NCBI GenBank assembly: GCA_027485615.1
Contig: JAIXQS010000038.1
Location: forward strand, 1 to 64,000
Direction: 5' to 3'
DNA from: Verrucomicrobiaceae bacterium
Lineage (GTDB): Bacteria > Verrucomicrobiota > Verrucomicrobiia > Verrucomicrobiales > Akkermansiaceae
Length of the DNA stretch: 64,000 bases
Each line of letters opens with the position of its first letter. The stretch's first letter is position 1. Made by a program: the position numbers and the translations under genes. The notes under the pieces were generated by a model that ran no database searches, was not told the DNA's origin, and saw nothing but the letters and a program-made list of their open reading frames with translations. Shown here piece after piece: positions 36,142 through 45,552 of the stretch.

Positions 36142-38436
36142 ATGTCCGAACCCGCACCATCCTCCTCCTCCCAAGCCCACCTCGACCTCATCGCCCGCGA
36201 AACCGGCATCCGGCCCGCCTCCGTCGCCGCGACCGCCAAGCTCCTCGCCGAGGGCGCGACCATCCCTTTCATTTCCCGCTACCGGAAAGAAGCCACCGGC
36301 ATGCTCGATGAAGTCCAGATCCAGGCGATCCGCGACCGCATGCTCCAACTCGCCGAGCTCGATTCCCGCCGCTCCACCATCCTGAAATCCCTCGATGAGC
36401 GCCAGCTTCTCAGCCCGGAGCTGAAATCGAAAATCCTAGCAGCCCTCACGCTCAGCACGCTGGAGGATCTGTTCGCGCCGTTCCGCCCGAAGCGCCAGAC
36501 CCGAGCCTCCATGGCCGCCGAGCGCGGGCTCACCCCCCTCGCCGATTTCCTTTTCGAGAACCAGAACGCCGACCCCACCGAGGAAGCCGCGAAATACATC
36601 GACGCCGAAAAAAGCGTCCCCGATGCCGAAGCCGCTCTCGCCGGTGCCCGCGACATCCTCGCCGAGCGCGTTTCCGACGATGCCAGCCTGCGCGGCCAGG
36701 TCCGCAAGATTTACGAGGAGGAGGCCACCGTTTCCTCCAGGATCATGTATGGCAAGGAAACCGAAGCCGACGCCGCGAAATACCGCGACTACTTCGAGTG
36801 GGCCGAGCCGTTCAAGACCATCCCCTCGCACCGCATGCTCGCAATCCGCCGCGGCGAGAAGGAGGCGTTCCTGTTCATGCGCATCGAGGTTCCGCTGGAG
36901 CGGGTTACTAGGATCGCAGTAGAAACATGGATCACCGGGAAAGGCGCCTGCGCCGAGCAAGTCCGCCTCGCCACCGAGGACGGCTGCAAGCGCCTGCTCA
37001 TGCCCTCCATGGAAACGGAAATGCGCCTGCTCGGCAAAAAGCGCGCCGATGAGACCGCCATCCGCGTCTTCGCGGAAAACCTGCGGGAACTCATGCTAGC
37101 TTCACCCCTCGGCCGCAAGCGCACCCTCGCCATCGACCCCGGTTTCCGCACCGGCTGCAAGACCGTTGTGCTCGACGCCCAGGGCCGCCTCCTCCACCAC
37201 ACCGTCCTGCACTGCACCGCAGGCTCGCAAAGCCAGGCATACGAAGCCGCTGTGGAAATCGCCGGACTCATCAAAAAGCACAACATCGAGGCCATCGCGA
37301 TCGGCAACGGCACCGCTTCCCGCGAGACCGAGGCCTTTGTGAAAAAACTCAAGCTGCCCGCCTCCATCCAGATCGTGATGGTGAACGAAAGCGGTGCTTC
37401 GATCTACTCCGCCTCCGAGGCCGCTCGCGAGGAATTCCCCAACGAGGACGTCACCGTGCGCGGCGCCGTTTCCATCGGCCGCCGCCTCATGGATCCGCTC
37501 GCGGAGCTGGTTAAGCTCGACCCCAAGGCGATCGGCGTCGGCCAATACCAGCACGATGTCGATCAGCGCGCTTTGAAAACCTCCCTCGATGACACCGTCG
37601 AGAGCTGCGTGAATGCCGTCGGCGTCGAGCTAAACACGGCCTCCAAGCAGCTCCTCGCCTACGTCTCCGGCCTGAGCTCCTCGCTTGCGGAAAACATCAT
37701 CGCCTTCCGCACCGGCAACGGCGGCTTCACCTCCCGCGCCCAGCTCCGGGAAGTCCCCCGCCTCGGCGAAAAAGCCTTCGAGCAGGCCGCCGGTTTCCTC
37801 CGCATCCGCGATGCCGCCAACCCGCTTGACGCCTCCGCCGTTCACCCGGAGCGCTACCCGCTCGTCGAGAAAATGGCCGCCGACACCGGCTGCGGAGTCG
37901 TCGACCTCCTGCGCGACGAAGCCCTGCGGAAAAAAATCGACCTCCAGAAATACGTGAGCGCCGAGGTCGGCCTACCCACTTTGCGCGACATCATCGACGA
38001 GCTTTCCAAGCCCGGCCGCGACCCCCGCAAAGCCTTCGAGTCCTTCGATTTCGCCGAGGGCGTGGAAAAACCTGCCGATCTAACAGTCGGCATGAAACTG
38101 CCGGGCGTCGTGACCAACGTCACCGCCTTTGGCGCCTTCGTGGATGTCGGCGTGCATCAGGATGGCCTCGTCCACGTCAGCCACCTCGCGGATCACTTTG
38201 TGCGCGATGCCAGCGAGGTCGTGAAAGTCGGCCAGCGCGTGCAGGTCACCGTCATGGAAGTCGATCTCCCCCGCAACCGGATCGCCCTCTCCATGAAATC
38301 CAAGCCCGAACCCGAAGCCCGCCGCGCCCCCGGCCCGCCCGGAAACGACCGCCGCCCGCGCCAGCAGAACGACCGCCCGCAACCCGCCGGCAACGACTGG
38401 TTCACCCAGGCCATGGGCCAGGCGAAGAAGAAATGA
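36142..38436 (+). CDS. tex: Tex-family RNA-binding S1 protein
   Basis: This is a 764-residue transcription accessory protein. The N-terminal Tex helical region (IPFISRYRKEATGMLDEVQI) is followed by a YqgF/RNase H-like domain (about 320-450; TLAIDPGFRTGCKTVVLDAQ), helix-hairpin-helix motifs (about 500-560; GLSSSLAENIIAFRTGNGGF) and an S1 RNA-binding domain (about 645-720; GVVTNVTAFGAFVDVGVHQD). The tail is Pro/Arg-rich. Tex binds nucleic acid and RNA polymerase-associated factors. Length is normal. It ends head-to-head with mutM, separated by two perfect hairpins. Confidence 0.95.
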   Translation: MSEPAPSSSSQAHLDLIARETGIRPASVAATAKLLAEGATIPFISRYRKEATGMLDEVQIQAIRDRMLQLAELDSRRSTILKSLDERQLLSPELKSKILAALTLSTLEDLFAPFRPKRQTRASMAAERGLTPLADFLFENQNADPTEEAAKYIDAEKSVPDAEAALAGARDILAERVSDDASLRGQVRKIYEEEATVSSRIMYGKETEADAAKYRDYFEWAEPFKTIPSHRMLAIRRGEKEAFLFMRIEVPLERVTRIAVETWITGKGACAEQVRLATEDGCKRLLMPSMETEMRLLGKKRADETAIRVFAENLRELMLASPLGRKRTLAIDPGFRTGCKTVVLDAQGRLLHHTVLHCTAGSQSQAYEAAVEIAGLIKKHNIEAIAIGNGTASRETEAFVKKLKLPASIQIVMVNESGASIYSASEAAREEFPNEDVTVRGAVSIGRRLMDPLAELVKLDPKAIGVGQYQHDVDQRALKTSLDDTVESCVNAVGVELNTASKQLLAYVSGLSSSLAENIIAFRTGNGGFTSRAQLREVPRLGEKAFEQAAGFLRIRDAANPLDASAVHPERYPLVEKMAADTGCGVVDLLRDEALRKKIDLQKYVSAEVGLPTLRDIIDELSKPGRDPRKAFESFDFAEGVEKPADLTVGMKLPGVVTNVTAFGAFVDVGVHQDGLVHVSHLADHFVRDASEVVKVGQRVQVTVMEVDLPRNRIALSMKSKPEPEARRAPGPPGNDRRPRQQNDRPQPAGNDWFTQAMGQAKKK

Positions 38437-38442
38437 CCGTGG

Positions 38443-38488
38443 CTGGGACTTGCAGTCCCAGTCCGTCGGAGGGACATCCTGTCCCTCC
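38443..38488. terminator. Two tandem perfect hairpins between tex and mutM
   Basis: CTGGGACT and AGTCCCAG (38443-38461, loop TGC) are followed by GGAGGGACA and TGTCCCTCC (38468-38488, loop TCC). Placed between convergent genes, they probably act as a bidirectional terminator; the symmetrical wording of both hairpins resembles a dispersed REP-type element. The second hairpin overlaps the mutM stop codon. Confidence 0.55.
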
Positions 38489-39309
38489 TATTTCTTCTGA
38501 CACACCCCACACCAATAAGTCGCCCGCTGCCCGAGGACGGTGTGCGAAATCGGCGTCCCGCACACCCGGCACGGCTCCCCTTTCCTGTCATACACGAAGA
38601 GCCGCTGCTTGAAATACCCAGGCTCGCCGTCGGATTTCAGGAAATCGCGGAGCGTGGTGCCGCCCTGCTCGATGGATTCCGCGAGCACCTCCTTGATCGC
38701 AGTAACGAGGCGCGCGGCCTTGGGTTTCGTGAGCTTGTTCGCAGGCAGCATCGGATGGATGCGGGCGCGGAACAGGCTTTCCGAGGCGTAGATGTTTCCC
38801 ACGCCGACCACCACCTTCGCGTCCATGATCGCCACCTTGATCGGAATCGTCTTTTGGCGAAGCGCAACGCGCAAACCCTCCGCGGTGAACTCCTGCCCCA
38901 GCGGCTCTGGGCCAAGGTCTTTCAGGAGCGGATGCGAGTCCAGCTCCGAGATGGGACAAACCAGCGCCAGTCCGAAGCGGCGCGGATCGTGGTAACGCAA
39001 CTGCATCCCGCCCGCCACGGTGATGCCGATGTGGTCGTGCTTTTTCCAATCCTCCCCCGCCGGGATCACCCGCAAACTACCCGACATCCCGAGATGGATG
39101 ATCACCGCCTCGCCGCGATCCGTTTCCAAAAGCAGATACTTCGACCGCCGCTTCACCACTACGAACACCGCGCCCTCGAAGCCCGCCAGTCCCGGCGAAA
39201 CCGGCTGCCGAAGATCGTAGCGCCGGATGATCACCTCGCTGATCCGCCGCCCTACCACATGCGGGGAAATCCCCCGACGCGTCGTCTCTACTTCAGGCAG
39301 CTCGGGCAT
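38488..39309 (-). CDS. mutM: Formamidopyrimidine-DNA glycosylase
   Basis: This is a 273-residue base-excision repair enzyme that removes oxidised purines such as 8-oxoguanine. It starts MPELPEVETTRRG, with the catalytic N-terminal Pro2 and Glu3, has the lysine loop VVVKRRSKYLLLE, the helix-two-turn-helix GVGNIYASESLFRARIHP and a C-terminal zinc finger (CRVCGTPISHTVLGQRATYW, then CGVC). All catalytic residues are present and length is normal. A TTGACC/GAGTTT pair 34 nt before the ATG suggests a leaderless transcript. Confidence 0.96.
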   Translation of the reverse strand: MPELPEVETTRRGISPHVVGRRISEVIIRRYDLRQPVSPGLAGFEGAVFVVVKRRSKYLLLETDRGEAVIIHLGMSGSLRVIPAGEDWKKHDHIGITVAGGMQLRYHDPRRFGLALVCPISELDSHPLLKDLGPEPLGQEFTAEGLRVALRQKTIPIKVAIMDAKVVVGVGNIYASESLFRARIHPMLPANKLTKPKAARLVTAIKEVLAESIEQGGTTLRDFLKSDGEPGYFKQRLFVYDRKGEPCRVCGTPISHTVLGQRATYWCGVCQKK

Positions 39310-39314
39310 GGCTG

Positions 39315-39343
39315 AAACTCCAAGCTCCCGCCCGACGGGTCAA
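39315..39343 (-). promoter_or_regulatory. Candidate promoter of mutM
   Basis: TTGACC (39343-39338), a 17-nt spacer and GAGTTT (39320-39315) on the minus strand, 34 nt before the start codon. Confidence 0.35.
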
Positions 39344-39364
39344 CGCAAACCAGCGTCCGGGAGC

Positions 39365-39401
39365 TTGACAAATCCAGGCTGTGAGACATTCTTGTCTCAC
39401 A
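39365..39401 (+). promoter_or_regulatory. Promoter and palindromic operator of the Phd/PIN pair
   Basis: A consensus TTGACA -35 (39365-39370) is followed by a perfect inverted repeat, TGTGAGACA-TTCT-TGTCTCACA (39380-39401), which covers the -10 position and ends where the ATG begins. An antitoxin dimer bound here would block its own promoter, the usual toxin-antitoxin control. The transcript would be leaderless. Confidence 0.65.
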
Positions 39402-39650
39402 ATGAAAACCGCGACCGTCCGCGATCTCCGTAACCAATTTCCCCTCGTCGCCCGCTGGATCGAGGAGGGCGAGAGCGTGGAAATCACCCGAAGCGGGAAG
39501 CCGTTCGCGCGGCTCGCGCCAATCACCGAGACGCCGGTGCGGGAGGTAGTCATGCCCGATTTCCTCGCAAGGATGCGGCAGGATTTCCCGAATGAGAAAG
39601 TCTCCGACTCGATGCAATCCATCATCGACTACGACCGCAGCGACCGATGA
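39402..39650 (+). CDS. Phd/YefM-family antitoxin
   Basis: This is an 82-residue antitoxin. The N-terminal DNA-binding fold is visible as MKTATVRDLRNQFPLVARWI, EEGESVEITRSGKPFARLAP, and the C-terminal arm FLARMRQDFPNEKVSDSMQS would wrap the toxin. It overlaps the PIN toxin gene by 4 nt (ATGA), so the pair is translationally coupled. ATG 39402 directly follows the palindromic operator; a start at 39381 would lie inside the palindrome. Confidence 0.9.
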   Translation: MKTATVRDLRNQFPLVARWIEEGESVEITRSGKPFARLAPITETPVREVVMPDFLARMRQDFPNEKVSDSMQSIIDYDRSDR

Positions 39651-40081
39651 GCGCTTACGCTGACACCGGTTTCATCGTCAGCCTCTACAAGGAGGAAAGC
39701 ACCAGCGCGGATGCAAATTCAGCGATCCGTAACGTGGAAGCTCCGATCCTGCTTTCTGAGCTTTCCGTGCTGGAATTCCGCAACGCGACGAACCTCGCGG
39801 TCTTCCGGAAAGAAACCACCGAGGATGCACGCACGATCATCTTAAAGCGTTTCGAATCGGACCTGGAAGCCGGCATTTTCAGGGCGATGCCCGTTCCATC
39901 CTCCAAACTCTACTCCGCGTGCGCCCGCCTTTCGGATGCCCATTCTTCCACCCTCGGAACGCGCAGCTTGGATCTCATGCACGTCGCGGCGGCCCTGATC
40001 CTCGGCGCAGAAACATTTCTAAGCTTCGATTCACGCCAGCGATCCGCCGCGGAGGCCGAAGGGCTGGAGGTTCTGCCCTGA
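39647..40081 (+). CDS. PIN-domain toxin (VapC-like ribonuclease)
   Basis: This is a 144-residue PIN-domain protein. Acidic residues expected for the Mg-dependent nuclease site are present: AYADTGFIVSLY (first Asp), ELSVLEFRNATNL (Glu), GTRSLDLMHVAAALILGA (Asp) and TFLSFDSRQR (last Asp). VapC-type toxins cut tRNA or rRNA when released from the antitoxin. The upstream antitoxin overlaps by 4 nt. It converges on lepA with only 3 nt between the stop codons. Confidence 0.9.
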   Translation: MSAYADTGFIVSLYKEESTSADANSAIRNVEAPILLSELSVLEFRNATNLAVFRKETTEDARTIILKRFESDLEAGIFRAMPVPSSKLYSACARLSDAHSSTLGTRSLDLMHVAAALILGAETFLSFDSRQRSAAEAEGLEVLP

Positions 40082-40084
40082 TCC

Positions 40085-41884
<1,800 letters not shown>

Positions 41885-42070
41885 GGTCGCTCGTGGCGCG
41901 GATGGATGGCACGAAACGCGGGGCATTGCACCAAAAAATCCCACACAATCATCATCATGGCGAAGGAGGGTGGCAAAATGGGGAGCCTGGTGTCCGGAAA
42001 GCGAGCGCCCTCGAATCGCCGATGCGCCCGAGCCATGAAATGCCACCGGGGTGATCTGCGGGAACCCGCG

Positions 42071-44107
42071 TCACTCCTCTTCCGCCGAGACGCGGAGGAA
42101 AAGGTATTGAAGGGTTTCCGGGATCTCGGTGGTGAGAACGCCCTCCTTGAACGCGGCCGAACCTTTCCCGCCGAGGACGGTGACGGTTCCGTTTTTCGCT
42201 TTGAGCAGCGGGATTTCCGTTTTCCATGTCGTCTCCGCATTGAGTTCACGGAAAACCACCAACCGGGCGCTACTGCGGTCTTTGCTGATGGAGGAGAAGC
42301 CCGTCCACGCGACCCCGTCCGGCGCTGAGCCGATGGGGATGATGTGGCCGGAGAAAATCGCCTCCCGCTCCTTTTTCCATGCGGCGACCAGGGGTGGGAT
42401 CGTCTTGAAATAGCTTTCGGGGAGATTCGATGTCTCGAACCAGCCGAGCGGGCTGGCGAACATGACCGTGGCGAAAAGCGTGTCCGGCGGGTAGGCGGCG
42501 GGCGCGAGCGGATCGCCTTCGTATTTTTCCGCGTTGCGGGCGTTGTTGAGAAACTCCATGCGCAGGCGGACGGGATCGACGTGCTCGCCGAGCGTCCAGA
42601 GATTGCGCAAGGTGTGGTGCGGGAAATAATTTCGCCAATCCGTGTAGCGGTTTTCGAGGAAAACGGGACCGACGTTGTTGGTGCCGAAATAACCCGGGCG
42701 CAGGCCGGCGGTGGCGTCCGCATCGAGGACCACGCGCCCCCCGGTTTTTTCCAGCACCCTATCGTAAAAGCGGTTCAGGTTCGCTTCGGCGGCGGGGCTT
42801 TTCATCTCCACGGCATCGATTTTCACGTATTCCACTCCCTCTTTCCCGAAAGCCCCTAAAAGAACCTCCGCGTCGCGTTCCCACATCGCCATGTCGTTCT
42901 CCGCGTCGGGGCCGAACCACAATCCGAACTTCATTCCTTTCGCGCGGGCGGCATCGACGAGAGGCTTCAGGCCGTCCGGGAAACGCTCGGGATGCGGCTC
43001 CCAAAACTCGGGATCGGCTGCGCGGAAATTCCCCCACGCGCCCTTGCCTGACGCGGAATTTCCCGTACGGCCTTTTTGCCAGCCGTCGTCCGCCTGCACG
43101 ACATCGACCCCGAGACGGGCGCCCGCCTCGATCTCTTTCATGAGGAAGTCCGCGCTGATCCGGGAGTCGCGCGAGCGGTCGCCCCATGTGTTGCTGAGAA
43201 ACATGCCGTCGCGATCCGGTTGGTATGTCCGCAGGCAGCGCTGGTAATCCTGCATCGCGGCGATGCGGCCCGCACGGCCATCCGAGTAGGCCAGCACCGT
43301 CCAGGGATAACCCGGCCCGGCGAATGTGACGCGGCGTCCAAGTCCCGCAACTCGGATGTCCCACGGCGATTTCACCGGACGGGCATGGGGCAAGGGCGCG
43401 AGTTTCAGGAAAACGAGGCCGTTGCCTGTGAGCGTGTCCTCGATGTGGAAGACGTTGCACGCCACCTCGAAGTTGTCCTGCAAGGGCAGCCACTCGCGCC
43501 CGAAAACCAGCTCGTCGTGGATGTCGGTCTGATCCATTAGCTCCACCTGAGTGTAGCGCAAATGGAGCGGGGAAAGCAGCAGGTCTTCCAGCGCCTCGAT
43601 GGCTTTGACGGGCTGGCGTTGCGGAGGTGCCGCTCCCTCGATGCCATCGGCTTTCGCGGCGGGCGCATCATCGTCCACCTGAACTGCGGGTTGCTCCGGC
43701 GTGAAACGCACGGACACCCCCGCCGATTGCGGGAAAATCTGGAATCGGTATTTGAAAGAGGATTTCGCACCCGAGGCGGCGAGATCCACCACCAGCGATT
43801 CCTCTTCCACCGGTTTCATTTTTCCAGTCCTTGTCGTGAAAGTGAGTTCCCTTTTCTCGGCCAAGTCCCCGCCTGGATGTGGCGCGGGTTGCCGCCCGGC
43901 GCCGCGCAGCCATTCCGTGCCGCTCGCCTTGTCGCGGAAAGAAACCGCCGTGATCAGCCCGTCGCGTATCGTCCATTTGCGTTCGACGAGAGTGTTGCCG
44001 ACGGTCAGCCCTGCTTCACTCCATTCCGCGTAACATGCGAGATGCTCCACCCGCTCGGCGGAGGAAATGGTGAGTGTGGCGGCGAAGAGCAGGAGGATGG
44101 CTTTCAT
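42071..44107 (-). CDS. Secreted GH36-type alpha-galactosidase-like protein
   Basis: This is a 678-residue protein with a signal peptide (MKAILLLFAATLTISSA). An N-terminal beta-sandwich precedes the clan GH-D barrel: FLSNTWGDRSRDSRISADF, VDVVQADDGWQKG, MKFGLWFGPDAEND and the nucleophile motif VEYVKIDAVEM, where the Asp of KID is the likely nucleophile. It would hydrolyse alpha-galactosides or related sugars in the periplasm; the exact linkage is uncertain because GH27/36-like groups overlap. It is divergent from hemL with a 104-bp gap and has no obvious partner gene. Confidence 0.85.
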   Translation of the reverse strand: MKAILLLFAATLTISSAERVEHLACYAEWSEAGLTVGNTLVERKWTIRDGLITAVSFRDKASGTEWLRGAGRQPAPHPGGDLAEKRELTFTTRTGKMKPVEEESLVVDLAASGAKSSFKYRFQIFPQSAGVSVRFTPEQPAVQVDDDAPAAKADGIEGAAPPQRQPVKAIEALEDLLLSPLHLRYTQVELMDQTDIHDELVFGREWLPLQDNFEVACNVFHIEDTLTGNGLVFLKLAPLPHARPVKSPWDIRVAGLGRRVTFAGPGYPWTVLAYSDGRAGRIAAMQDYQRCLRTYQPDRDGMFLSNTWGDRSRDSRISADFLMKEIEAGARLGVDVVQADDGWQKGRTGNSASGKGAWGNFRAADPEFWEPHPERFPDGLKPLVDAARAKGMKFGLWFGPDAENDMAMWERDAEVLLGAFGKEGVEYVKIDAVEMKSPAAEANLNRFYDRVLEKTGGRVVLDADATAGLRPGYFGTNNVGPVFLENRYTDWRNYFPHHTLRNLWTLGEHVDPVRLRMEFLNNARNAEKYEGDPLAPAAYPPDTLFATVMFASPLGWFETSNLPESYFKTIPPLVAAWKKEREAIFSGHIIPIGSAPDGVAWTGFSSISKDRSSARLVVFRELNAETTWKTEIPLLKAKNGTVTVLGGKGSAAFKEGVLTTEIPETLQYLFLRVSAEEE

Positions 44108-44176
44108 GGTGTGGGCGGCAAAACCCTGAATGATCCCATTTCCTTTTGCATCCAAAAAAAACCACCGTCTCCGCCC

Positions 44177-44205
44177 TTGAGCATCGGGGCATCGGAGCAG
44201 ATAGT
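44177..44205 (+). promoter_or_regulatory. Candidate promoter of hemL
   Basis: TTGAGC (44177-44182), 17 nt and GATAGT (44200-44205) lie 35 nt before GTG 44212, supporting this start and a leaderless transcript. Confidence 0.4.
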
Positions 44206-44211
44206 CGCTAC

Positions 44212-45498
44212 GTGCCGAATCTCTCCAGCAAACTTTTCGCCGTCGCCAAGCAATACATCCCGGGAGGCGTGAACAGCCCGGTGCGGGCTTTCAAAAACGT
44301 CGACGGCGAGCCGTTCTTTGTCCGCCGCGCGAAGGGTTGCCGCATCACCGACATCGATGACAAGACCTACATCGACTACATCGGCTCCTGGGGGCCGAAC
44401 ATCCTCGGCCACGCGCCCGTAGCCATCACCAACACGATCCACCAAGTAGCCAAGGACGGCATTTCTTTCGGCATCCCGAATCCTTACGAGGTCGATATGG
44501 CGAAGATGATCTGCGAATGGGTGCCTTCGGTCGAAAAAGTGCGCATGACCTCCTCCGGCACCGAGGCGACGATGTCCGCGATCCGCGTGGCGCGCGGTTT
44601 CACAAAGCGCGACTATATCGTGAAATTCGACGGTTGCTACCATGGGCATAGTGATTCGCTGCTGGTTGCCGCAGGTTCCGGCGCGCTCACACACGGCGAG
44701 CCGGATTCCGCGGGAGTGCCGAAAGCCTTCGCGGAAAAAACCATCGTCCTTTCCTACAACGATCCCGAGGCGCTCACCCAGCTCTTCGAGAAAATGGGGG
44801 ATCGGATCGCCGCGATCATCGTCGAGTCCTACCCCGCCAACGCCGGTCTCGTTTTCCCGAAGCCGGGATACCTCGACCTGCTTTCATCGATCACAAAGCA
44901 ATACGGCGCACTGCTGATCTTCGACGAGGTGATGACCGGCTTCCGCCTAGGCAAGGCGGGCGTGCAGGGCTTGGAAAACCTCACGCCGGATCTTTCCTGC
45001 TTCGGAAAAGTGATTGGCGGCGGCCTGCCGGTCGGAGCCTTCGGCGGCCGCGCGGATGTGATGGACATGGTCGCGCCCATCGGCCCGGTCTATCAGGCGG
45101 GCACGCTTTCAGGCAACCCGCTGGCCATGGCGGCCGGCCTCGCCCAGCTCCGCGAGCTTTCCAACGGCACCCCCGATGGCTTCGCCCGCCTCGACCAGCT
45201 CGGCCTCCATTTCGAAACCGGCCTCCGCACCCTGATGACGGAAAAAGGCATCCCCCACCGCATCAACCGCGTCGGCTCCATGTTCTGCCTGTTCTTCACC
45301 GACCGCGAGATCGTCAATGTGGACGATGTGATGAAGCAGGATCTCGGGCTCTTCAAAAAGTTCTTCTGGGGCTGTTTGGAAAGGGGCGTGTACATCGCCC
45401 CTTCCCCTTACGAAACCGGTTTCCTCTCCCTCGCCCACACCGAGGCGGATCTCGATGATACGCTCACGGTTTTCGGTGAGGTATTGGCTGGGATTTAG
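44212..45498 (+). CDS. hemL: Glutamate-1-semialdehyde 2,1-aminomutase
   Basis: This is a 428-residue PLP enzyme that converts glutamate-1-semialdehyde to 5-aminolevulinate, the entry to haem and other tetrapyrroles in the C5 pathway. AKQYIPGGVNSPVRAFKNV opens the conserved region; TSSGTEATMSAIRVARG binds the cofactor phosphate; FDEVMTGFRLGKAGVQG and GKVIGGGLPVGAFGG carry the cofactor Asp and the catalytic Lys. GTG 44212 gives the typical length, while TTG 44146 would add 22 residues. Haem supply fits the several large c-type cytochromes in this window. Confidence 0.95.
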   Translation: MPNLSSKLFAVAKQYIPGGVNSPVRAFKNVDGEPFFVRRAKGCRITDIDDKTYIDYIGSWGPNILGHAPVAITNTIHQVAKDGISFGIPNPYEVDMAKMICEWVPSVEKVRMTSSGTEATMSAIRVARGFTKRDYIVKFDGCYHGHSDSLLVAAGSGALTHGEPDSAGVPKAFAEKTIVLSYNDPEALTQLFEKMGDRIAAIIVESYPANAGLVFPKPGYLDLLSSITKQYGALLIFDEVMTGFRLGKAGVQGLENLTPDLSCFGKVIGGGLPVGAFGGRADVMDMVAPIGPVYQAGTLSGNPLAMAAGLAQLRELSNGTPDGFARLDQLGLHFETGLRTLMTEKGIPHRINRVGSMFCLFFTDREIVNVDDVMKQDLGLFKKFFWGCLERGVYIAPSPYETGFLSLAHTEADLDDTLTVFGEVLAGI

Positions 45499-45552
45499 CA
45501 TTCCATGAAGCTCCAGGACAAACCCAAAAGAACGGCGCAGTCACGGCATCGC

